Origin: JBKEBX01 sp047974615
GTDB lineage: Bacteria; Bacillota; Clostridia; Lachnospirales; CAMZNU01
NCBI GenBank assembly: GCA_047974615.1
Contig: JBKECM010000064.1
Location: forward strand, 1 to 18,261
Direction of reading: 5' to 3'
Length of the DNA stretch: 18,261 nucleotides
The number at the start of each line of letters is the position of its first letter. Positions within the stretch are counted from its first letter, which is position 1. The notes below the pieces were generated by a model, which saw nothing but the letters and a program-made list of their open reading frames with translations, was not told where the DNA came from and ran no database searches. The position numbers and the translations under genes are program-made. Positions 1 to 6,779 of the stretch are shown piece after piece.

Positions 1-669
1 TTTTGTACTTAAGCTTTCCAAAATAATAGGTAAGCTTTGGGCTGTAGTTTTTGTACCCGTATGAAATAAAAGTATACTTCCATTTCCTAAATCTTTATGA
101 TTTAAAACTTGATTTACTTCATAGTCTACTCCCTTACCTTTCCAATCGTGGCTATCTACAGTCCATTGTATAACAGAAAAATTTTCATTTTTTGCTACTG
201 TTAGCATATTGTTATTATATTCCCCATAAGGAGCTCTAAAAAGATATATATTTATTCCTAAAAGTTCTTTTATCTTTTCTGCTACTAATGTTATTTCCTC
301 TTTATGCTCATTTTTTGAAAGTTTATTTCCATGTAGATGATTGTTTCCATGACTGCCGAGTTCGTGACCTCTGTTATATATTTCTATTAATAAATCAGGA
401 TTTTTTTCTATCCAATAGCCACAAAAGAAAAAGGTAGCTTTCACGTTATACTTATCTAAAGTATCGAGTATAGAAAACATATCCTCGCTTTCCCATGCTA
501 CATCAAAGGTTATTGAAATGTCGTTATTGTTTGTTTCTACACTATAAATAGGTAGTAGTTTTTCTGTTGATGAAGCTGGCAAAATACTTGATACATTTGA
601 GTTGTATATAAAAAAACCTATTAAAATTAGTACTGCACTTATGTATAAAAATTTATTTTTTAAAAACAT
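1..669 (-). CDS. Polysaccharide deacetylase (NodB homology, PdaB-like), 3' end outside window
   Basis: An uninterrupted frame of 223 codons runs from an ATG at 669 to the left edge, so the C-terminus is missing. A GGAG site lies about six bases upstream of the ATG. Residues 8-22 form one hydrophobic segment (signal anchor or signal peptide), so the enzyme should act outside the membrane. The carbohydrate esterase 4 motifs follow in order: TFDVAW (catalytic-base Asp56), H107-G-N-N-H111 (metal-binding histidines), R145-A-P-Y-G149, D172-S-H-D-W and L-F-H203. In canonical members motif 1 is TFDD; here the second Asp is Val57. As I recall, Bacillus PdaB, a sporulation deacetylase, has a similar TFD-I-S-W form. 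I infer a PdaB-like enzyme acting on cell-wall or spore-cortex glycan. The fold is certain; the substrate is not. Confidence 0.88.
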   Translation of the reverse strand, partial: MFLKNKFLYISAVLILIGFFIYNSNVSSILPASSTEKLLPIYSVETNNNDISITFDVAWESEDMFSILDTLDKYNVKATFFFCGYWIEKNPDLLIEIYNRGHELGSHGNNHLHGNKLSKNEHKEEITLVAEKIKELLGINIYLFRAPYGEYNNNMLTVAKNENFSVIQWTVDSHDWKGKGVDYEVNQVLNHKDLGNGSILLFHTGTKTTAQSLPIILESLSTK

Positions 670-712
670 AGAAACTCCATTTTTTATATATGTATATGCT
701 TTAATTAGGTTT

Positions 713-718
713 ATTATA
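713..718 (-). promoter_or_regulatory. Possible -10 element for the deacetylase gene
   Basis: The minus strand reads TATAAT here, 44 bases upstream of the deacetylase ATG. No good -35 hexamer lies 16-18 bases further upstream, so this is a weak call. A sporulation sigma factor could instead drive the gene, and I could not pick out a convincing element of that kind. The rest of the gap from 670 to 783 is AT-rich, with nothing else I can name. Confidence 0.2.
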
Positions 719-783
719 ATAAAAATATAAAATAGCCACTTATAAAAATTTTAAAATGTATAGTTAAGAAATATGTACAATAA

Positions 784-816
784 AAAAAGCAAAACTCTTT
801 TAGAATTTTGCTTTTT
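784..816 (-). terminator. Rho-independent terminator after the flagellin/fliS operon
   Basis: An 11-bp perfect inverted repeat (784-794 with 806-816; arm AAAAAGCAAAA) encloses an 11-base loop. On the minus strand the stem ends in a T-run, 14 bases after the FliS-like stop codon. It is near-symmetrical but weak in GC, and it should separate the flagellar operon from the deacetylase gene. Confidence 0.75.
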
Positions 817-829
817 AATAAAATTATTT

Positions 830-1291
830 TTAACCTTCAAAGCCTTTTGAACCACTTTCGATATATTCATCAAGACCTTTTTTGCCATATGTTAGACCTG
901 CATACACTTTTTGAGTTTTTTGCATTACAGATTTCTCAGTATCATCAATAGATTTAAAACTATCTGCAATAGGTTTTAGTAGTTCTACTACATCAGTTAA
1001 GTCTTTATAGTTGTAGTTACTAACGGCTGCTTTAATTAAGATGCCACGACTTGTGGTATAAACTCTAAATAAGTTATCTGAAAGTTCTTGATCTGCATCT
1101 AAGCTATCTATTAAGTTTTCTAAAAAAGATTTTGCTTTTTGAACGTAGTCTATATAGTTTGTTAAATTATCCTTATTTTCTAAGGCTAAATTAATATTAT
1201 TAAAAATTAGTTCAAATGTAATATTTACAAGTCCTAAAGGAGATGCGTTACTAATTCTCATTACATAGTCTTTTTTTGAAAAATCTTCCAT
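830..1291 (-). CDS. fliS: FliS-like flagellin export chaperone
   Basis: A protein of 153 residues, all helical in character. The N-terminal ASPLGLVNITFELIFNNI (residues 16-33) matches the FliS signature, where an A-S-P-x-x-L motif precedes a helix that packs against flagellin. The following helices carry the family pattern of a K-A-x-x-F-L helix, then LDADQELSDNLFRVY and a long last helix. FliS binds the disordered C-terminus of flagellin in the cytoplasm and keeps it unpolymerised until export. FliS is usually about 125-135 residues; this one has a lysine- and glycine-containing tail of about 30 residues (from about 120). It starts 11 bases after the flagellin stop. Its ribosome-binding site AAAGGTGA overlaps that stop, so the two should be translated from one mRNA. 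The assignment rests on pattern and context; the tail is unusual. Confidence 0.75.
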   Translation of the reverse strand: MEDFSKKDYVMRISNASPLGLVNITFELIFNNINLALENKDNLTNYIDYVQKAKSFLENLIDSLDADQELSDNLFRVYTTSRGILIKAAVSNYNYKDLTDVVELLKPIADSFKSIDDTEKSVMQKTQKVYAGLTYGKKGLDEYIESGSKGFEG

Positions 1292-1302
1292 TTATTCACC
1301 TT

Positions 1303-2694
1303 TTATCCTAATAACTGAAGTATTTGTTGTGGTCTTTGATTTGCTTGTGTAAGTATTGCAAGGGCAGCTTGTGATTTTACATTTTCAGCTGATAAATCGG
1401 TCATAGCTTTTGCCATATCAACGTCCATAACTCTTGAGTATGCTTCTTCTGTGTTAAGGGCTGCAGTATCAATAGCTGTTTCTGTGAAAGCTAATCTGTT
1501 TTGTGCTGCACCAAGGTAAGTACGTTGGTCTAATACCTTTGATACTGCTTCATCGATTTTTGTTATAGCATCTGCAGCACCTGATTGCGTTGAAAGGTTT
1601 ATATACTCAATCCCTAAAGAGTCAGTATCAATGTTACGAACATATAAATCTATTTCCATATCCATTTGTGTTCCTACTTGAATCTTTATTTGTCCTTCGT
1701 TACGTATTTCGATTTTTTGTGCACCAGTGCCATTACCAGTTAAGTCTACTTCTATTTTTTGACCATTTGTAGAGTTTATATAAACTCTGTTGCCTTCTAC
1801 ATATGTTGTAGATGAAATACCACTGTTAAATGAGTTAATACCTGCACCTGTTTCTAAGTCATTTAAAGTTATACCAGAAACAACAGCGTCAGTACCTGTA
1901 CTTGATACACTTGAAGCAAAACCAAAACTTGCTGGGTTTGATGTTATATTGATAGTAGCTTCTGAACCAATAATTCTTGAAGTTACTGTTCCTGTTGAAA
2001 GGTCTATATCTAAGTTGTTATCTTCGCAAGCTTGTTTAATTGATTCTAAAATTTCTTCTTTTGATTCATCGCCTGTAAAAGTTAAAGTACTACCATTTAT
2101 AGTTAATGTTCCTTCTGTACCTGCTGATATACTAGCTTCGCTAAAAGCAACGCTTGCACTTGAACCAAGAGAATCAATAGTAAATTCTAGTTGTCCTTGT
2201 GGTACGTTTCCTGATACGTAATTTACTTTTGAAAGTTTTGTTGCACTACCTGTTTTATCATAAGTTAATCTTGCACCATCACCATCTAAAAGTTTTATAC
2301 CATTAAATTCTGTTCTTTTTGAAAGGTCTGATATTTCTTCTTTTAATTCTTCTATTTCTGTTTGAATTTTTCTTCTGTCAGAGTCTTCTAAAGTTCCGTT
2401 TGAAGATTGAACAGCTAAAGTACGCATTTCCTCAAGCATCTCATTTACTGATGATAATGCTCCATCTAGTGTTTGGATAAGTGAAATACCGTCACTTGTA
2501 TTATTTGAAACTTTTTCGTAACCTCTAACTTGTCTATCTAGTTTATTACCTATAGCAAGTCCTGCAGCATCATCTTTTGCTGAGTTTATTTTTAAACCTG
2601 AAGACATCATTAATGATGCTTTGCTTATTGCTGAATCTGTTTTTAGTAATTGCGTTCTTACACTTAAAGCTATAACATTTGTATTAATTCTCAT
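1303..2694 (-). CDS. fliC/hag: Flagellin (flagellar filament protein)
   Basis: A protein of 463 residues with both conserved ends of flagellin. The N-terminal D0/D1 region (1 to about 145) begins MRINTNVIAL and carries SSGLKINSAKDDAAGLAI and DGISLIQTLDGAL. The C-terminal D1/D0 region (about 375-463) carries LGAAQNRLAF and ends in a Q-I-L-Q-L-L-G helix. The middle (about 145-370) is Ser/Thr/Gly/Asn-rich, as expected of the variable surface domains. The stretch EEMRTLAVQSSN matches the segment that TLR5 recognises in enteric flagellins, including its Arg. There is no signal peptide, as expected for type III flagellar export. AGAGGTG precedes the ATG by six bases. The gene sits between a 30-codon ORF and the FliS-like chaperone. 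I found no good sigma-28 element immediately upstream, so it may be read from the operon promoter near 5960. Confidence 0.97.
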   Translation of the reverse strand: MRINTNVIALSVRTQLLKTDSAISKASLMMSSGLKINSAKDDAAGLAIGNKLDRQVRGYEKVSNNTSDGISLIQTLDGALSSVNEMLEEMRTLAVQSSNGTLEDSDRRKIQTEIEELKEEISDLSKRTEFNGIKLLDGDGARLTYDKTGSATKLSKVNYVSGNVPQGQLEFTIDSLGSSASVAFSEASISAGTEGTLTINGSTLTFTGDESKEEILESIKQACEDNNLDIDLSTGTVTSRIIGSEATINITSNPASFGFASSVSSTGTDAVVSGITLNDLETGAGINSFNSGISSTTYVEGNRVYINSTNGQKIEVDLTGNGTGAQKIEIRNEGQIKIQVGTQMDMEIDLYVRNIDTDSLGIEYINLSTQSGAADAITKIDEAVSKVLDQRTYLGAAQNRLAFTETAIDTAALNTEEAYSRVMDVDMAKAMTDLSAENVKSQAALAILTQANQRPQQILQLLG

Positions 2695-2706
2695 AATTCA
2701 CACCTC

Positions 2707-2799
2707 TTATTTTTTGGTTTCTTGACTACTTGCCTTATCAATTAGTTTGATAAAACTATTAATAATAACTGAAACTTCGTTTTTGTCTTTACTTTCCAT
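2707..2799 (-). CDS. Small 30-residue ORF between the FliK-like gene and flagellin
   Basis: The frame opens at ATG 2799 and ends with TAA at 2707-2709, giving 30 residues that start MESKDKNEVS and end SSQETKK. The middle, VIINSFIKLID, could be one amphipathic helix; there is no membrane segment. Three things support translation. AAGGGG lies at a usable distance before the ATG. The ATG overlaps the last 11 bases of the upstream FliK-like gene, a normal coupling arrangement. The stop is 12 bases before the flagellin ATG, with the flagellin ribosome-binding site directly after it. I recognise no family. It could be a real small protein, a leader peptide that couples or attenuates flagellin translation, or a chance frame. 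Confidence 0.5.
   Translation of the reverse strand: MESKDKNEVSVIINSFIKLIDKASSQETKK
2735..2753. repeat. 7-bp perfect inverted repeat inside the small ORF
   Basis: TTATCAA at 2735-2741 and TTGATAA at 2747-2753 are separated by five bases and lie about 40 bases upstream of the flagellin start. It could be a protein-binding palindrome or a weak mRNA hairpin. The arms are only seven bases of AT-rich sequence, so chance is possible. Confidence 0.35.
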
Positions 2800-2833
2800 G
2801 TGAATTACCCCTTAATCCTTTAAAACTATTAAT
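2751..2833. repeat. 13-base direct repeat, copies 70 bases apart
   Basis: TAAAACTATTAAT occurs at 2751-2763 and again at 2821-2833. On the minus strand both copies encode Ile-Asn-Ser-Phe in the reading frame used there: one near the end of the FliK-like protein, one in the small ORF. This could be a trace of a short duplication or chance in AT-rich DNA. Confidence 0.4.
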
Positions 2834-5800
2834 CGTATCTCCGTTATTATATGTTATACTTACATCTTCATAGCCTATTTCTGCTAGTAAGTCTTTAAAT
2901 GTATCTTCTTCTTTTTCTATTAAAGATGCACTATAGCTACTACAATTTATTTCTAGGCTAACATTTTTGTTTACTTTATCTATTTCGGCATCTACAGTCA
3001 AATCCTTAAGTGTATTTGTAAAAAGAGAGAAATGAATTTTTACATTATCTTTTTCTAAGGCGTTATCATCTGCCAAAAACATATTTACATTTGTAACTTC
3101 ACCAGTTAAATCTAGCTTAATAGGGAAGGAGTAATAGTTTTCATCTTTACTATTTAAGTATGACTGCATTTCTAATAGATTTACTGTTTTTCTCGAAATA
3201 TCAATGTTTTCAAAATCACTATTTGTTACTTCGCCTATTGCAACATCAAGTAATGTTCCAGAAGCTATATCAAGAGGTAAACTTTCATCAAGTTGTGACC
3301 CTAAATTTATACCACTATCTTCTTTTTCATTAAGTTCACTTAAATTTTTACTTAAAAGATTTTCATCTTTTTCAAGTTCATTATAAGTATTAATATTATT
3401 TCTACTTAAGGTAATTTTATTCTTTAAAAGATAAGATAAAGTTTCACTACTTACATTTGCAATATTTTCAGTAAGTTCTTTTACTGTTTCAATATCTGTT
3501 GTATCACTATTTTTTTTGAGCTTCATAGTAATCATAGGTAATAGTTCTTTTAAATATTCTTGATTTTCTTCTATATAGTTTTTTAAGCCTTCATAATCTG
3601 CATTTGCAATGAATTCTTCTATGTCTAAAGCATTTTTGTTATATTTTACTGCTTTTTGAGTTATACTTGAAATATTTAAATTTTGATTTACTGTACTTGA
3701 AGTTGTCGTATACGTTGTATCATCACTTAAAGTTTTATCAAAAGTATTTACACTACTAAAATATTTATCAAAGTTTTTAGCTGTAGACAATAGGTTTTCT
3801 AAAGTCAAGTCTTTTTCTTCTTTTATCATAGACCCAACGCTTGCTATACCGTTTTTACTTATAATATTCAAAGCTTTGTATATAGATTTTACTGCATCTT
3901 TCGTGTCATCATTTGTTGTTTTATCTTTTTTCATTTTTACTAGTTCATTTATAAGTTTATCATTATTACTTTCACCATAAACTTCTTTGAAACTTTCTGT
4001 ATAGCTAATAAGGTCGTCAAGACTTTCTTCAAGAGGGTTCACTCCGTCATCTAACATTTTTGTAATAACTTTAGGAGTAACTTCATCTTTTATATAATTT
4101 ATCTTTTTAAGCAATTCAGATGTTTCTGCTACTGATGTATCTGTTACGTCCATATTATTACGTATTAAGATACCTACAGAGGCTATGTTATCTTCTGTTT
4201 TTGGAATACTTAATTTATCTAAAAGCTCTTCAATTTGACCTTCTACTTTTTTAAAATTGCTTTTTTCACTTGTTTTACTAAGTTGCCAGTCCATTTGGTC
4301 TTGATAATCTTCTAAGAAGCTTTTTGTTGGCTTAATTTTAGATAGAGAAACCGTATCGGAACTTTCAAGTAACTTTGATATAACTTGTGGGTTTTCAAAT
4401 TTTAATTCGTTTATATAGTTTGTTGTTTCTGTAAATAAAGAAACTTGTTCTGTAGTTGGTGTAATATTTAACTGATTAAAGTTTGTAGTTGCATATTCTT
4501 TTTCATAGTTTTTTAAGCTTTCTACGAGTTTTTGTAAGTTTGTTGTACTAACATTTATACCATTTTTATTTAAAGTACTAATATTTTCTAATGTGAGTTT
4601 AAGTTGTGCCTCTAAAAAATATCTTTTTTGTACTAAAGCATCTTTCGATAAAGTTACATCTTCTGATGTGCTTTCTTGTTGATTTTCTAATAAGTTTTTT
4701 ATCGTAAAATCAATATTATTTTCATCTAAATAAAGATAAGTTTCATCACTTATATTTGATGTTTGTACAGTATTTAAAAGATTTGCAATATTTGAATCTA
4801 TTTTTGTTGTAGTTATTCCTTGTATATCAAGTTCTTCTACGGGTATTTCATTTTTTGAACTTTTTAAAGCTAAGTTTATTAAATCTTCTTTAGATAAGCT
4901 ACTTAACTCATTAAGTAAAAAATTGTATTTTTCAATATTTTCTTTTGTTAAAGGAATATCATTACTAACGAAAGTTTTTGCCATTTCTAAGTTTTCGGTT
5001 GTATCAATGCCTAATGATTTTAATCTTTTTAATATATTTGCCTCTAAAGTTTCATTTACTTCTGTTGTGTTAGTTAATTCACTTGCTTTTTGATGTGTAT
5101 TTTTTTGTAATACTTGTTGTGTTAAAGGTAGCTCTTTTTGTAAAATATTTTTTATATCAATGTTTTGACTGTTATTTTGAATATTACTTAATTTTTTAAA
5201 GGAATCATAAGTTGAGTTGATATTTTCTTCTGTTACAGCATATCCACTATCGTTAAGTGCAGTTGCTATTTGAGATTTTATTTCAGTTTCATTGGTAGGA
5301 AGATTTTCTTGAAAATCCTTTTTTAGTTGTGCCATCTCTTCCCTAGTTTTATCTTTTACAGCTACAACACTTTCTTCACCTATAATTTGGCTTAAAGTTG
5401 ACATAGATATTTTATCTAAACTTAAACCTTGTGCTTGAACTTTACTTAAAAGGTTTCCAGAAATATTTTTTGTACCATACTTTAAAGCACGTTGAACCTC
5501 TATAAGGAGTTGTTGCTCTTTCATTTCTTCTTCGCTTAAGCCTACACCATTGTCATTTGTTTTTACATAATTACTTTTTTTAAGCATTTCCAAAATATCA
5601 TCGTTACTCATTTTTTCGGCAACTTCACTGTAATATAAGTTTCCTGCTGTGGTAATATTTTTCACTTGTTTTAAAATATAAGATGAGTTCTCGTTTCCTA
5701 CAACTTCAAATTTTACTTTATCTTCAAGGTTACCTGTAACTTCAGAAGCTTTTAGATTTAAAGTTATATTATTCGCTGAAACTTTTACTGTGTTCTCATC

Positions 5801-5920
5801 TTTATATGTTATAGTTCCTTCTATTAAATTACCCTTTGCAAATATATTCGTGTTAGTATTTTCTTTGTTTTGAACGTATAAATTATTTGTTTTATTTATA
5901 TTAAAATTTATTGTACCCAT
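2789..5920 (-). CDS. Large FliK-like flagellar hook-length control protein
   Basis: The protein has 1,043 residues from the ATG at 5920. I chose this start because GAGGTGA lies five bases upstream; an upstream ATG at 5968 in the same frame has no such site. The last 110 or so residues (about 930-1040) look like the FliK C-terminal domain: YYSFPIKLDLTG, then alternating strands with KIHFSLFTNTLKDLTVDAEID, and a closing helix plus LAEIGYEDVSI. An N-terminal beta-rich segment (about 30-90) follows a short Asn-rich tail. The long middle is mostly helical and contains degenerate repeats built around a hydrophobic helix plus I-x-L-T-x-E-N-I (for example NDIPLTKENIEKYN near 321-334). FliK measures hook length and switches the export gate to filament subunits. 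It is about twice the usual FliK length. It resembles the large clostridial proteins I recall as DUF6240. It overlaps the small ORF by 11 bases and should be first in the operon. Confidence 0.65.
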   Translation of the reverse strand: MGTINFNINKTNNLYVQNKENTNTNIFAKGNLIEGTITYKDENTVKVSANNITLNLKASEVTGNLEDKVKFEVVGNENSSYILKQVKNITTAGNLYYSEVAEKMSNDDILEMLKKSNYVKTNDNGVGLSEEEMKEQQLLIEVQRALKYGTKNISGNLLSKVQAQGLSLDKISMSTLSQIIGEESVVAVKDKTREEMAQLKKDFQENLPTNETEIKSQIATALNDSGYAVTEENINSTYDSFKKLSNIQNNSQNIDIKNILQKELPLTQQVLQKNTHQKASELTNTTEVNETLEANILKRLKSLGIDTTENLEMAKTFVSNDIPLTKENIEKYNFLLNELSSLSKEDLINLALKSSKNEIPVEELDIQGITTTKIDSNIANLLNTVQTSNISDETYLYLDENNIDFTIKNLLENQQESTSEDVTLSKDALVQKRYFLEAQLKLTLENISTLNKNGINVSTTNLQKLVESLKNYEKEYATTNFNQLNITPTTEQVSLFTETTNYINELKFENPQVISKLLESSDTVSLSKIKPTKSFLEDYQDQMDWQLSKTSEKSNFKKVEGQIEELLDKLSIPKTEDNIASVGILIRNNMDVTDTSVAETSELLKKINYIKDEVTPKVITKMLDDGVNPLEESLDDLISYTESFKEVYGESNNDKLINELVKMKKDKTTNDDTKDAVKSIYKALNIISKNGIASVGSMIKEEKDLTLENLLSTAKNFDKYFSSVNTFDKTLSDDTTYTTTSSTVNQNLNISSITQKAVKYNKNALDIEEFIANADYEGLKNYIEENQEYLKELLPMITMKLKKNSDTTDIETVKELTENIANVSSETLSYLLKNKITLSRNNINTYNELEKDENLLSKNLSELNEKEDSGINLGSQLDESLPLDIASGTLLDVAIGEVTNSDFENIDISRKTVNLLEMQSYLNSKDENYYSFPIKLDLTGEVTNVNMFLADDNALEKDNVKIHFSLFTNTLKDLTVDAEIDKVNKNVSLEINCSSYSASLIEKEEDTFKDLLAEIGYEDVSITYNNGDTINSFKGLRGNSHGK

Positions 5921-5924
5921 TTTC

Positions 5925-5931
5925 TCACCTC
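5925..5931 (-). promoter_or_regulatory. Ribosome-binding site that fixes the FliK-like start
   Basis: GAGGTGA on the minus strand lies four bases before the ATG at 5920. It supports this start over the in-frame ATG at 5968, which would add 16 residues. Confidence 0.8.
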
Positions 5932-5950
5932 GAATTTTATCATTAATTAT

Positions 5951-5975
5951 ATAACGGTTAAAAAACAAAAATTTA
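5951..5975 (-). promoter_or_regulatory. Sigma-28 (SigD/FliA)-like promoter of the flagellar operon
   Basis: On the minus strand TAAA (5972-5975) is followed after 14 bases by CCGTTAT (5951-5957). The motile-gene sigma of Firmicutes prefers TAAA, a spacer of about 14-16 bases and CCGATAT, so only one -10 base differs. The -10 lies about 30 bases before the ATG, a normal distance. A TATAAT overlaps it at 5946-5951 but lacks a -35, so a sigma-A reading is weaker. The location before a late flagellar operon supports the call. Confidence 0.5.
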
Positions 5976-5999
5976 TAAGTAAATATATGAATTTAAAAA

Positions 6000-6030
6000 A
6001 ATATTATTTTTATGAATAAAAAATAATATT
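6000..6030. repeat. AT-only 12-bp inverted repeat between divergent operons
   Basis: AATATTATTTTT (6000-6011) and AAAAATAATATT (6019-6030) form a perfect 12-bp palindrome with a 7-base spacer. It sits between the flagellar operon (minus) and the yaaL-bofA operon (plus). It could be an operator for an AT-binding regulator serving both sides. A terminator role is unlikely, because no gene ends here. Confidence 0.5.
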
Positions 6031-6116
6031 AGTGAGTATATTTTAAATAAATAAGAAAAGGGTAATAGTTTTAAAGAGGTTACTTTATAAAGATTGTTAT
6101 ATAAAAGGAGAAGATT

Positions 6117-6356
6117 ATGAAAATTAAAAAAGAAATAAAGCTTACAACTGAAGAAATTGATGTACTAAGAAATTTAAAAAGTTTAAAAAATTCTTTAGAT
6201 ATTATTCATCAAAATTTTGAATATGTAACTGACGAAAAGCTTATTGATGGTTATATATATGAAATAATATCTCTTAACGCAAAATATTCTTACTATATTA
6301 AGCTATGTAAAGAAAAGAAACTTACCTCAAAGGATATGGCAAATATAGCTATGTAG
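6117..6356 (+). CDS. yaaL: DUF2508 (YaaL-like) small protein
   Basis: A protein of 79 residues, lysine-rich and mostly helical, with no membrane segment. The core NFEYVTDEKLIDGYIYEIISLNAKYSYYIK (33-62) fits the DUF2508 pattern, in which a V-T-D-x-x-L-I-D turn leads into a Tyr-rich helix. Function is unknown in the family. In Bacillus, yaaL lies directly before bofA, and the same order here strongly supports the assignment. AAGGAG precedes the ATG at good spacing. The next gene starts 69 bases later, so cotranscription is likely. Confidence 0.8.
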   Translation: MKIKKEIKLTTEEIDVLRNLKSLKNSLDIIHQNFEYVTDEKLIDGYIYEIISLNAKYSYYIKLCKEKKLTSKDMANIAM

Positions 6357-6425
6357 TATTTTTTTCTACAATTTATCAGTATTTGAAGTACTTTGTATGG
6401 TTAACTTTTTAAGGAGAAGAAAGTT

Positions 6426-6686
6426 ATGGAAAATAATAGTATTATTTTATTTTTTATTTTAATTTGTAGCGGGCTACTTATTTTTGTTACTTTTAATAAA
6501 CAAGTATCTTTTTTGATAAAATTTTTAACTAGAGGGCTACTAGGGTTTTTAGGTTTTAGTGGCTTAAACTTTGTTCTTGGTTTTTTTGGTATACAAGTAG
6601 GTGTTAATTTACTTACTATAGGTTTTGTGGGACTACTTGGTATATGGGGGTTTGTTACTATGTTAGCATTACAGCTTATACTATAA
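6426..6686 (+). CDS. bofA: BofA, inhibitor of pro-sigma-K processing
   Basis: A protein of 86 residues with about three hydrophobic stretches (8-24, 31-55, 60-86) and few charges. The C-terminal GVNLLTIGFVGLLGIWGFVTML matches the BofA signature of G-x-N-x-x-T followed by a G-L-L-G-x-x-G helix. In Bacillus, BofA sits in the outer forespore membrane with SpoIVFA and holds the protease SpoIVFB inactive, delaying sigma-K activation in the mother cell until the forespore signals. Length matches the family (about 87). AAGGAG lies eight bases before the ATG. The upstream DUF2508 gene supports the call. Confidence 0.88.
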   Translation: MENNSIILFFILICSGLLIFVTFNKQVSFLIKFLTRGLLGFLGFSGLNFVLGFFGIQVGVNLLTIGFVGLLGIWGFVTMLALQLIL

Positions 6687-6779
6687 TTTTAGTTGCTATA
6701 ACAATGGTTTTGTGGTAGTATAAATTTAGGCGATGTTAGTTTTGTAATATGGCTATATAAAAATTTTAGGGAGTTTTAT

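Noticed and set aside
678..680. ATG just upstream of the deacetylase start
   Set aside because: It is out of frame and stops after six codons; it overlaps the GGAG site of the real start.
1790..2221. 143-codon plus-strand frame
   Set aside because: It is antisense to the variable middle of flagellin, has no ribosome-binding site, and its sequence mirrors the flagellin codons.
2695..2960. Separate sigma-28 promoter directly before flagellin
   Set aside because: TAAA motifs are present, but none is followed at 14-16 bases by anything close to CCGATAT.
5921..5968. Upstream ATG for the FliK-like protein
   Set aside because: No ribosome-binding site; the sigma-28-like -10 (5951-5957) would lie inside this extension, while the ATG at 5920 has GAGGTGA at good spacing.
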